Of a stretch of DNA of 38,623 nucleotides, positions 8,260-16,215 are shown piece by piece. Position 1 is the stretch's first letter. Each line of letters begins with the position of its first letter. Origin of the DNA: DASXMX01 sp036794395 (lineage in GTDB: Bacteria; Planctomycetota; Phycisphaerae; Tepidisphaerales; Tepidisphaeraceae); contig DAIRGS010000028.1 of NCBI GenBank assembly GCA_036794395.1, forward strand, positions 1 through 38,623, read 5' to 3'. Position numbers and translations under genes: made by a program. The notes beneath the pieces were generated by a model. The model was not told where the DNA came from, did no database searches, and worked only from the letters and a program-made list of their open reading frames with translations.

Positions 8260-8766
8260 ATGATGATCCATCACATTCAATCCGCCCGCCCCGCCCCGTT
8301 CTTTCTCGTTTTCGCATTGATCGGCTGCGGCGGCACTCCAACAAACACCTCCGTCAAGAATGAGCCCCAACGCCCGCCGGGTGCCACCACCCTCTACGAA
8401 CGCCTCGGCGGTGGCGCAACCATCTACGCGATCGCCGACAACCTCATCGAAAAAACCATGCTCGACCCCAGAGTGAATCTCGAGCGCACCGGCCACGCCC
8501 ATGTCTGGACCGCCACACCCGATCATATCGCCGAGCTGAAAATGTATTGGGCCCAATTCCTTGGCGTCCTGGCCGATGGGCCGCAACTGTATGAGGGGCG
8601 CAATATGCTCGATCTCCATCGAGGCATGCAGATCAGTCAGCCCGAGTGGAATGCGTTCATGGAAGATCTGAAGGCGGTTCTTGCCCGCTCGCGCATCCGC
8701 GCTGAAGATCAGCGCGATCTGGTCACCCGCGTCGCCGGGACGCACGATGTGATCGTCGACAAGTAA
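8260..8766 (+). CDS. Lipid-anchored group 1 truncated hemoglobin
   Basis: About 168 residues. Residues 1-23 are a lipoprotein signal (hydrophobic FFLVFALIGC, Cys23). From ~45 on it is a group 1 (GlbN/TrHbN-like) truncated globin: the family opening LYERLGGG, helix NLIEKTMLDPRVN, and YEGRNMLDLHRGMQIS with the proximal haem histidine at His120. It should bind haem and O2 or NO outside the cytoplasmic membrane. Group 1 globins are normally cytosolic, so the lipobox is unusual. The ATG at 8260 (or 8263) follows GGAG at 8244-8247; the longer open frame to 8170 would bury the signal peptide. The gene is divergent from the porin operon, and the minus-strand promoter lies between them. Confidence 0.85.
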   Translation: MMIHHIQSARPAPFFLVFALIGCGGTPTNTSVKNEPQRPPGATTLYERLGGGATIYAIADNLIEKTMLDPRVNLERTGHAHVWTATPDHIAELKMYWAQFLGVLADGPQLYEGRNMLDLHRGMQISQPEWNAFMEDLKAVLARSRIRAEDQRDLVTRVAGTHDVIVDK

Positions 8767-8819
8767 CCCGTTTAGGTGAATGTTGAGCCAACGCATTTAC
8801 AGCTACACTCACCGGCGTA

Positions 8820-9132
8820 ATGTTACTCCTGCTTTTCAAAAAGCAGTTCTTCGAGTCCATCCGCGCCGGCCAGAAACGAACCACCATTCGCCGCTGGACA
8901 AAACCTCGCGTCTGCGCCGGCAAGCAGGCGTTTACCCCCGGGCTGGGATGGATATCGATTGAGTGCGTGGACNNNNNNNNNNCTGCTGCGCGAATTGGAT
9001 GATGTCGACGCGCAAGCCGATGGATTTGCCTCAGCCGAACAGATACGGCGCGAATTGCGAAGGCTCTACCCGGCAATTAAGCGAGATGGCAAGCACTGGT
9101 TTCGTGTGCGATTCAGTCTCACATTCGAATAA
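8820..9132 (+). CDS. ASCH-domain protein, interrupted by an assembly gap
   Basis: Before the gap the frame reads LLLLFKKQFFESIRAGQKRTT and GWISIECVD. After it, in another frame relative to the ten Ns, it reads LLRELDDVDAQADGFAS and ends HWFRVRFSLTFE with TAA at 9130-9132. The two parts form one small ASCH domain (PUA-like fold, putative RNA-binding) of the usual ~100 residues. They join in frame only if the true gap length is a multiple of three, so ten is a placeholder. The first and last parts are secure; the product length is not. It starts 54 bp after the hemoglobin gene in the same direction. No good ribosome site precedes the ATG at 8820. Confidence 0.7.
8973..8982. other. Assembly gap (ten Ns)
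   Basis: Ten undetermined bases inside the ASCH gene. The flanking reading frames are out of register by one base across the ten Ns, so the number is not the true length. Confidence 0.95.
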
Positions 9133-9171
9133 AGCCCCACTCCAGCGCAATGCCGCAGTCCCCATTTTTTT

Positions 9172-9194
9172 CTAGGTTGGCAAAGCCGGCTTGA
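9172..9194. repeat. Left terminal inverted repeat of the IS
   Basis: 23 bp, pairing with 10836-10858 at 22 of 23 positions; begins CTAGGTTGGCAAAGCC. Confidence 0.85.
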
Positions 9195-10778
9195 CGAGCA
9201 TGTCTTCGAGTCCTTGCAAGTAAGCTACGGGATTGCCGCGAAAGCGTCGTGGTAACACGCGCGTTTGCCGTCGATGTTCCAGTTGGATCCGCACCGTGCG
9301 CCAGCTTTCGATCTCGCGCGGGGCCAACTCCTCGCCGCGATACGTTCGGGCGCGAGTGCCCAAGCCGGCCACCACCGGCACCGACCCGCGCAGCACCAGA
9401 CTCGGGCTGGCGACCTTGCGTCCGGTGCAACGTCGCTCGTGATGCCGGGTCGATCCAAACAACTGCTCCAGAGCGTTGTTGGTCCGCGGCAGGTCCGCCG
9501 CGTCGTAGCAATGGAACAGGCCCGGCCGGTAACTTTCGGTCACCTTGACGAAGTGTTCGATCGCGGGTTTGAGCTTGCCGGCGTCGGCCGCTTGGCCGTT
9601 GGCGTCGTGAATCAGTGTCTGGTAGCGGTCGGCCACCGCAGAGCCGGCCAGGGCATCTTGGTTCTTGAGGATGCCCGCGGCGCGATGCACGAGGTCGAAT
9701 CCCAGTTTTACCGGCGGCCACAACGCGGCCGTTTCGGCAAGCCCGCGGTCGACGATCCCCTTGAGCTTTTGCAGTTCCTTCGGCAGCCCCCTTTTTCCTC
9801 GACTTTCGCGAGGCTGGCGGAGACGGCGGTGAGTCGTTCGTGCAGCTTCAGGCCGCTGGACTCCAGCGGCGGACGGCCGTCGTCGGTGATCGCCGAGCGC
9901 ACCGCCGAGCAATAGCCCAGCACCGCGCCGGCCTGCCGGTCGCCCGCCGCCGCCTTGGCCTCCACCTGCCGCTCGATCGGGCGGATGTTCCGCACCCGCT
10001 TCTTAAGCTCCTTTTTGGCGTGACGGTCCATCTCGTAAATCGGGCGGGCGGCTTCGCGCAGGTAGTGGAAGTGGCACAGCTGATGCGGGACGCCCGGCAA
10101 CGCCGCGGCCACCGCGTTGCGGATCGAATGCTGCCCGTCTGAGATCACCCCCGCGACCGGCACCGACAACGCCGCCTTGACCTCACCGATCAGGCCGGCC
10201 AGGTCCGCTTGCGTGCCCGACAGCAGGCTCCGCGCCAGCAGCACCTGGCCGCTGAGGCAGTCCCGCAGCACCCACAAAACCTCGTGGCCGACGTCCGGTT
10301 GAAGGCCGTCCAGCGCCAGGATGATGCGACCTTGGGCGGCAGTGATCTGTTGCAACCGGCGGCTGTCCGACAGACGCACCGCCAGCAGCTCATCATAGCG
10401 GTCCAGCAGGTTCGTCACGGTGCGCTCGCACAACCCAAGGCCGCGTCCAAGCAGTTCCCGGTGGATCTCCGGAACGCTGCGGTGGCCCGGGTAGCGCAGC
10501 GACCCAACCAACGCGATCACGTCCAGCCCGAACTCGTGCTGGGGCAGGGCAAGCCGGCCCTCTTCCTCCGGACGGTAGGGACGGTGGTAAGATCGGCAGC
10601 CGCTCTTGCGGCAACGCCGAACCTGCAAGCGAAACTTCCTGAGCCCATCCAGCGTGCAAATCGTGCGATGGCTCATGTAGGCCGACCACATCGGCTGACC
10701 GCATTCAGGGCAGCGCGTGATCCGGGGGAAAAGTTCATGTTCCGATGCGGCAGATGGACGAGCGGTTTTTCGGGCCAT
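9172..10778 (-). pseudogene. DDE transposase, split by a -1 frameshift
   Basis: The first frame starts at ATG 10778 (GGGAGG six nt upstream) and runs to 9708; the second runs on to 9172. Joined at about 9787-9796 they give ~535 residues. The N-terminus has a zinc ribbon (CPEC, then C56 and C61). The catalytic domain shows Asp157 (LALDG), Asp214 (GVISDGQHSIRNAV) and LPGVPHQLCHFHYLREA. The catalytic Glu (TNNALEQLFG, codon 9468-9466) lies only in the second frame, so the first-frame product alone cannot be active. The break falls at a run of five A and five G (coding strand), fitting either a one-base deletion, a sequencing error or programmed -1 slippage on AAA. Confidence 0.8.
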
Positions 10779-10835
10779 CCCTGGCCTCCCATGTACGGGG
10801 AATGCCTGCCAGTATCCACTCAAATCGCCGCAGGC

Positions 10836-10858
10836 TCAAGCCGGCTTTGCCGACCTAG
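10836..10858. repeat. Right terminal inverted repeat of the IS
   Basis: 23 bp, inverted copy of 9172-9194 with one mismatch (CTAGGTCGGC against CTAGGTTGGC). Confidence 0.85.
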
Positions 10859-10865
10859 TTTTTTT

Positions 10866-10988
10866 GGGTGTGGCCGTCTTTTGTGGCAGCAGGTGGCCAT
10901 TGTGGTGCAGCCTTTCCAGGCTGCACGTGCAGGCTGGAAAGCCTGCACCACAAAAGCGCGCCCCGTGCCACAAAAGATGGCCACACCC
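10866..10988. repeat. Nested palindromic element (outer arms plus paired 22-nt hairpins)
   Basis: The outer arms 10866-10888 and 10966-10988 are inverted repeats matching at 22 of 23 positions. Inside lie two adjacent 22-nt hairpins, 10905-10926 and 10927-10948, each a 9-bp stem of the GTGCAG...CTGCAC type. The whole is bordered by T7 tracts (10859-10865, 10990-10996). The inner pair recurs at 34484-34527. No gene is seen between the IS and 11038. Confidence 0.75.
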
Positions 10989-11037
10989 GTTTTTTTGACG
11001 ACGACGAGAACGCCACATCCGATTCGCACGAGCAGCC

Positions 11038-11358
11038 ATGAACGACGTCGCCAAATCCGATCCCGATCGCCATCCGGTCGACCTCATCGCCGAGCAATTC
11101 GCCGAGCGCTGCCGCCGGGGCGAGCGCCCATCCGTGAGCGACTACGCCAATCGCCATCCGGAAATCGCCGATCAGCTCCGCGAGATTCTTCCGCCGATCG
11201 CGCTGATGGAGAAACTCAAAACCCGCAACCGCTCGGGAAGCGCCAACGCGGCCGTCAAACCGCTGCACATCGAACGCCTCGGCGACTTCCGCATCGTCCA
11301 CGAAATCGGTCGCGGCGGAATGGGCGTGGTCTTCGAAGCCCGCCAGCGGGCCCAATAA
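11038..11358 (+). pseudogene. Truncated planctomycete-type Ser/Thr protein kinase
   Basis: 106 residues. The first ~75 form the acidic/arginine-rich N-terminal region usual in planctomycete kinases (AEQFAERCRRGERPSVSDY, HPEIADQLREILPPIALME). Then the kinase domain starts, LGDFRIVHEIGRGGMGVVFEARQ, with the glycine-rich ATP loop. It stops seven residues later (RQRAQ, TAA) with no lysine, catalytic loop or DFG motif, and no kinase remainder follows in any frame. The product cannot be a kinase. The short open tail in another frame after 11350 (GPNNFPPPDAPG) may be what is left of the 3' end after an internal deletion. It lies beside the IS and the nested palindrome, a likely site of rearrangement. 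Confidence 0.75.
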
Positions 11359-11731
11359 CTTCCCGCCGCCCGATGCTCCCGGTTGCCCGCCACGCGACGC
11401 CTCGCCCGATCATGAACCCGATGTACCCAACGTCTGACCAAGGGCGACAACTCCCGCAGCTTCAATCTTAAAAACCGAAAACAGCTTGCGACATCTGTCG
11501 CACACCGCTCCACGCAACCCCCATTTCCGCACTAAAAATGGGGTCGCGTGCGACACGTGTCGCATTTGTTGCCCGACTGTCGCATTTTCGCCCTCTCTTA
11601 CGCGCCGACTTCGCTACCCATAAATCACTACAGCAACTACAATTACAACACATCAGCAAACATCAATGCGACGTTTGCGACAGAACGCGACATTTTTCGG
11701 CCATTCGCCCAATGTCGCACATCGCCTCGAT
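11359..11731. other. Gene-free interval with a cluster of TGCGACA / TGTCGCA motifs
   Basis: No coding frame is supported. The 7-mer TGCGACA or its complement occurs as two dyads with the same design (arms separated by 2 nt) at 11487-11502 and 11549-11564, the second a perfect 16-bp palindrome. Single copies lie at 11578-11584, 11676-11682 and 11713-11719, and close variants at 11667 and 11686. The interval is less GC-rich than its neighbours near 11600-11660. Confidence 0.6.
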
Positions 11732-14353
11732 CTATCCCCGAACAATCGCCGCCAGACGAATGGCGAATGTCTTGATCTCAAATGGCGCAAGATCGAACCG
11801 TAACGCCCGGCCATCCGGTGTCATAGACTTAAGCGGATCCTCAAGAAGGTTGACTTCACTAGCAGACCGAATCGCCACCGGCAGCGAAAGCGTGACATCT
11901 TTCGCCGCCCGCCCCGAAGCCTCAAACACGCGAACCACGATAGCTCCGTCCTGACCCGTTTGAATGGACGACACGACCACATTCTCCGCCGCCAGATTAA
12001 TGAATCCCCAACGAGCCGGCAGCGTCCCCGCGTGTGACTCAGCCTTGCGGCAAATCAGCGGATTAGCCAACTCGGCCCCCTCTCGCCACAGCTTGGCATC
12101 CCGCCAGTCGCCCTCGTGCGGCTGAAGCGCGTAGTGCAGCGTGCGTTCTTTACCGAGTTCCAACCCACCATCCGAACTCATCCCCGGCTCATATCCCCCA
12201 CCAAACCCATAGGCACCCAGCGTTTGTGACCGAAGCAGCGAAAGCATCATCGTTCCATCGGCAACGAGATTGCCCGGCAGACCGACATTGAAAACACAGA
12301 CGCCATGCTTTTCGTCGGAATAGTCCGACCATTCCATCGCCGGAAATTCGATTGCCTCTGGGCGCTCGATCGCGCCAAAGGGGATGGACTGAGTCTGATT
12401 CCCCTTGCGAATCGTCGTAGGGAAAAGTGCCTGGTAGCGCACGAATTTGGACTGGTTCACCAGCCGCGTCGAGATATCGATTCGCGGTGAACCGGCCGTC
12501 AAACGCACAGTTGTGGCGAACTTTCCATTATCCAGCGGATGCGCTACCGTAAATTCACTAAACACCGGGCCACGAGATACGGTGGCGGGTTTATCGGAAT
12601 ATTCATTGCTGAATTTATCCATGCCGGCCCTGGGCACCGGCTGAGCCTTGGTCATCGCAATCCGGCTGCCCCCATCGAGCCCGCGATAAAGCTCCCATAC
12701 ATCTCCATGATCGTCTTGCCGGGCGATCACATTGGCCGGGCCGCTAAGCGCTTCCCAGTCGCCCTGCTTGACTCGAATGCTCTTGATCGCGCCGGTCATC
12801 GGATCAAATGCCAGGCGATAAAACTCGTTTTCCAAAACCGATCCGTCGCGCGGCGCATCAGTAGCCGGTTGAGCGGATGCTTGCGTGGTGAAGTGATAAA
12901 CCGCGTACCCCATCGGCGGGACATCGTGAGCCGTAAACGCCACGCGCGCATGGCGCATCGTCCCATCGGCGTTGGCGCCAGCGATGCCAATCTGCGACGG
13001 CACCACCTTTCCATCCGAGTCCCTCACCCGAACACCCTTCACATCAGGCGCGGTGAATCCCCAGTCCACATCAACCATCTCCGTCCGCGGCCACGAAAGC
13101 GTATTGAACACGATGATCGGCGTGCCCTCCCCGCGCGTATCGGCCGCCGCCGCCAGATGGCTCCAGCTCTGGGCAATCGATCGCTCCGCGAGGTTCTCCG
13201 AGATCTGATACGTTCGGATCGTGTCGTCATAAACATGATCGGTCATTACGCCGGAGGCCAGATCGTGGGTTTCGTTAAACAACATGGGTTCCCACCCATC
13301 CCAAATCGCTTTCGTATCGGGCGCAAATCCGAGTAGCTGCGATATCGCACCCAGCTTTTCAGCGGTGGTGAGCAACTGTTCATCATGGCGCATCCACTGT
13401 TTTAACTCGATCCGGCTGCTGTACGTCCCCTGAAAAATCGGATTCAAGTCCAGCTTGTGCACCGGCAAATCGGTTCGCCGCAGCACCGCGGCCTCGAACT
13501 CCGTCGGCACGCCAAAGCGAATGTTAAACCCCATTCGACCGCCCTGGGCGGCTTGTTCCAGCAGCGGCGGCACGTGATCCTGCGGATCAGAAACATCCGC
13601 TCCGGAATAAACCACGCGATCGTGCCCTTTGGCGTTTGTGTTCAGTGCGGCGAAACGCTTCTTTGCATAATCCTCAAATGCCGGCAGCGTGCGCGGCGCA
13701 CCATAAAAATCCCCGTATCCAAATGGTTCCCAGAACGCCGGAATGCGGGTGCCGTCGATGCCTTCCCAGAGAAACTCCGATGGAAAATCCTGGCGCGGCA
13801 CGCCGCGAAAAAACCAGAAAGAGGAGTAGCCGGCCAGCTTGAGCAACTGCGGAAGCTGCGGGTGGTGGCCGAAGGTATCGAGCATCCAGGCGATCTTGAC
13901 GTCGACGCCGAGCTTGTCGCGGTAATAGCGCTTGCCGTACTGGATCTGGCGGATGAAGGATTCGCCGCCGACTTTGACATCGTCGGGCATGACGTCCATG
14001 CCGAGCACGAGCTGGAGGCGGCCCTGGTCCACGAACTTTTTGAAGGCTGGTTCCTGCTCGGGATATCGCTCGAGAAAGGGCCGGACGTAGGCGACCTGAT
14101 CGAGAACGAATGTGTACTGGGGATATTTTTCCAGCAAGCGAAGCGCATGAAGAATGTGGTAGAGCCCACTCTGCAAATATTCTTCGCGGGTTTTGAAGAC
14201 GGCGCCTTCCCAATGGGTGTGGGGGATCACCCACAGGGTATCGGCGGGTTGTGAGGCAGGTGGATCGGCGGCTTTGAGCGTTGACGAGGGGAGGCCAGAT
14301 AGAAGGGCTGCCAGAACGGCGAGCAGCCACTGCGGGTTGGTGGGATGTGGCAT
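11732..14353 (-). CDS. Secreted alpha-mannosidase-like glycoside hydrolase, GH38 type
   Basis: An 873-residue protein with a signal peptide (LLAVLAALLSGLPSSTLKA). The N-terminal catalytic domain shows the GH38 metal and nucleophile motifs: PHTHWEG (His45, His47, with Glu49 where Asp is usual), AWMLDTFGHHPQLPQ (Asp159, the expected nucleophile) and FNETHD further on, which supplies another metal ligand. The C-terminal half is beta-rich (FNTLSWPRTEMVDVDW, ending PFEIKTFAIRL), as in family members. It should act outside the cytoplasm on alpha-linked mannose or a related sugar; the HWE variant makes the exact sugar uncertain. The length is usual for the family. It is divergent from the sugar dehydrogenase at 14555, with an inverted repeat between them. 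Confidence 0.87.
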   Translation of the reverse strand: MPHPTNPQWLLAVLAALLSGLPSSTLKAADPPASQPADTLWVIPHTHWEGAVFKTREEYLQSGLYHILHALRLLEKYPQYTFVLDQVAYVRPFLERYPEQEPAFKKFVDQGRLQLVLGMDVMPDDVKVGGESFIRQIQYGKRYYRDKLGVDVKIAWMLDTFGHHPQLPQLLKLAGYSSFWFFRGVPRQDFPSEFLWEGIDGTRIPAFWEPFGYGDFYGAPRTLPAFEDYAKKRFAALNTNAKGHDRVVYSGADVSDPQDHVPPLLEQAAQGGRMGFNIRFGVPTEFEAAVLRRTDLPVHKLDLNPIFQGTYSSRIELKQWMRHDEQLLTTAEKLGAISQLLGFAPDTKAIWDGWEPMLFNETHDLASGVMTDHVYDDTIRTYQISENLAERSIAQSWSHLAAAADTRGEGTPIIVFNTLSWPRTEMVDVDWGFTAPDVKGVRVRDSDGKVVPSQIGIAGANADGTMRHARVAFTAHDVPPMGYAVYHFTTQASAQPATDAPRDGSVLENEFYRLAFDPMTGAIKSIRVKQGDWEALSGPANVIARQDDHGDVWELYRGLDGGSRIAMTKAQPVPRAGMDKFSNEYSDKPATVSRGPVFSEFTVAHPLDNGKFATTVRLTAGSPRIDISTRLVNQSKFVRYQALFPTTIRKGNQTQSIPFGAIERPEAIEFPAMEWSDYSDEKHGVCVFNVGLPGNLVADGTMMLSLLRSQTLGAYGFGGGYEPGMSSDGGLELGKERTLHYALQPHEGDWRDAKLWREGAELANPLICRKAESHAGTLPARWGFINLAAENVVVSSIQTGQDGAIVVRVFEASGRAAKDVTLSLPVAIRSASEVNLLEDPLKSMTPDGRALRFDLAPFEIKTFAIRLAAIVRG

Positions 14354-14433
14354 TTTAATGTTGTAATCCGGCGTAGCGGTTGCGACAAGTGACGTCGAAT
14401 TTAAGGCGGCCTGTGAGAAATGAATATACTCGA

Positions 14434-14467
14434 TGACATGCGCAGCATGGGCAGGGTGCGCATGTCA
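14434..14467. promoter_or_regulatory. Perfect 11-bp inverted repeat between divergent genes
   Basis: Arms TGACATGCGCA (14434-14444) and TGCGCATGTCA (14457-14467) are perfect, with a 12-nt spacer. They sit in the 201-bp space between the mannosidase and the sugar dehydrogenase, about 90 bp from each start. The position and symmetry fit an operator serving both genes; this is inference. Confidence 0.5.
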
Positions 14468-14554
14468 CAAAAATGCAACTCTTCGGATCGTTTGACGCAA
14501 TGTTGATATTCCGGCTTCTTGTTCGGTTGTTGATGAGGCGGATAGACTTTCCCC

Positions 14555-15823
14555 ATGATCCATTCCCGATATTGGTTTGCTTTCGCATCGCTTGGACTTG
14601 CACTGCTGGCGACGGCGGCCGTGGGACAAACTGCCCCGGCTACGCAGCCTAATTTGCCGCGGATTCGATTTGAGCCGATGTTCAAATTGGAGCATCCGAT
14701 TTATGCGTTGCACGATCCGACGGGCCGGACGTTTTTTCTTGAGCAGCCGGGGCGGGTGAGGCTGTATGCGAATGGAAAGCTGGATGAGACGCCGTACCTG
14801 GACATCTCGAAGAAGGTGTACATGGATTATGAGTGCGGCCTGGAGAGCATCGCGTTCCATCCAAAGTTCGCTGAGAACGGCTACTTTTATGCCTGCTACA
14901 CGATTGATCTAGCCCCCAAGCCGGCGCCCGTTACGCAGCCATCCACCGGCCCGGCGCGAGGGCGCAGGGGCCGCGGGCCGGTTGTTCCGTATCACGTACG
15001 CATGCTGGTTGTGGAGTATCACGTCGATCCGAAGGCGACGCACGTGGATGATTCCTCTGAGCGCGTGTTGTTGACGCAGGAGCATATCACTCCCATTCAT
15101 AAAGGCGGACAGTTACAGTTTGGGCCGGACGGGTATTTGTACATCGGATTTGGCGATGGCGGACCGCAGGCGGATGGCCGTCATAACGGGCAGAATCTGA
15201 ACGTGTTTCTGGCCAAGATGCTGCGCATCGACGTGTCGCCGCGTGAGGGGTATGCGATTCCGAAGGACAATCCGCTGGTTGGTCGGGAGGGCGTGAAGCA
15301 GGAGATTTTCGCCTGGGGATTGCGCAATGTCTGGCGATTCAGCTTCGATCGCGAAACGGGCTTGCTGTTTGGCGCGGACGTGGGTCAGGACACCTGGGAG
15401 GAACTGAATCTGGTCGCGAACGGCGGCAACTATGGATGGAGCATTCGTGAAGGCGCTCACGATTTTCATACGGATCGGCCCAACGCCGGAGGGAAGATGA
15501 TCGACCCCATCTTCGAGTACAACCACGACCGCACTGCGGCGAGCATCACCGGCGGATATGTTTATCGCGGGAAGCAGATTCCGGAACTTCGCGGGTGGTA
15601 TCTCTGCGGCGACTACTCGCAGGGCTTTTTCTACGGCCTGAAAATCGAGAATGGAGCCGTAACCGCTAGCGGGAAGATTGTGGACCCGCACGATCCGACG
15701 CGAACCGGCGGGCTGCGCCGGCCGAGCCAGCCGGCCAGCTTTGGGGAGGATGCGGATGGGGAGTTGTATATGCTGGATGCCAATGGGCCGATTTACAAAG
15801 TCGTGGGAGATACGGCTAAATAA
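14555..15823 (+). CDS. Secreted PQQ-dependent sugar dehydrogenase (GSDH/YliI family)
   Basis: A 422-residue six-bladed beta-propeller of the soluble glucose/sorbosone dehydrogenase family. It has a signal peptide (FASLGLALLATAAVGQ). Motifs include ESIAFHPKF with the expected catalytic histidine, GPDGYLYIGFGDGGPQADG with the calcium-binding turn, FAWGLRNVWRFSFD and ADVGQDTWEE followed by GGNYGWSIREG. Members oxidise aldose sugars at C1 with PQQ in the periplasm. An insert of about 20 residues rich in Pro and Arg (APVTQPSTGPARGRRGRG) loops out near residue 135. It is transcribed away from the mannosidase, so both could serve extracellular polysaccharide use. No PQQ synthesis genes lie in the window. 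Confidence 0.88.
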   Translation: MIHSRYWFAFASLGLALLATAAVGQTAPATQPNLPRIRFEPMFKLEHPIYALHDPTGRTFFLEQPGRVRLYANGKLDETPYLDISKKVYMDYECGLESIAFHPKFAENGYFYACYTIDLAPKPAPVTQPSTGPARGRRGRGPVVPYHVRMLVVEYHVDPKATHVDDSSERVLLTQEHITPIHKGGQLQFGPDGYLYIGFGDGGPQADGRHNGQNLNVFLAKMLRIDVSPREGYAIPKDNPLVGREGVKQEIFAWGLRNVWRFSFDRETGLLFGADVGQDTWEELNLVANGGNYGWSIREGAHDFHTDRPNAGGKMIDPIFEYNHDRTAASITGGYVYRGKQIPELRGWYLCGDYSQGFFYGLKIENGAVTASGKIVDPHDPTRTGGLRRPSQPASFGEDADGELYMLDANGPIYKVVGDTAK

Positions 15824-16215
15824 TCGTGCGTGATCAGGCATCTTGGCGGCAGGTAAAATCGGTATCGCGGTGGTTTCGCGAGGCGAGAATTGCAGCGATC
15901 TGAGAATCCGAGGTGGCGCGGAGTACCGCTGTACCCCGGCGTGGGGGCTTTGCGCGGTGGGACGCGGCGTTTGGTGTGGACGCGGCGCGGGGGTGAGTTG
16001 AGTGAGTGGCGCATAATTCCGCACAGTCATTTAGCAACAAGTAGTCGTTTCAGGTAATTGGGCTTTGGGGGGGAAACCGTTGCGGTTCGGAAGCAGGCAA
16101 TTGCCTGGCGGAGGTAAGCGGCCTGGGGATTGGTGCAGTCAGCGGGAATTGTACTGCAGTTGGTGAAGGGGGCGAGGTTCTGCCGTGGGCGGCAAATCCA
16201 TCACTTCGTTCGCGG
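15824..16215. other. Gene-free interval between convergent genes
   Basis: 392 bp between the dehydrogenase and phosphodiesterase stops. I see no supported coding frame, no clear terminator with a T tract and no repeat shared with the rest of the window. Short GC-rich stretches near 15960-15990 could fold but show no defined hairpin. Confidence 0.6.

Larger units (their letters stand above)
9172..10858 (-). mobile_element. Complete insertion sequence, about 1.69 kb, with frameshifted transposase
   Basis: Terminal inverted repeats of 23 bp with one mismatch lie at 9172-9194 and 10836-10858 (outer ends CTAGGT). Both ends are flanked by seven Ts (9165-9171 and 10859-10865), which fits a 7-bp target duplication or insertion into a T tract. 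The left repeat contains the transposase stop codon. The element carries one transposase in two frames. I cannot place it in a named IS family with confidence; the zinc-ribbon plus MULE-like DDE layout suggests the IS256/ISL3-like superfamily. Confidence 0.8.

Noticed and set aside
10209..11471. 420-residue plus-strand open frame
   Set aside because: It is antisense to the transposase, then runs through the palindrome and the kinase remnant in another frame; composition is shadow-like (Arg/Pro-rich) with no domain or ribosome site.
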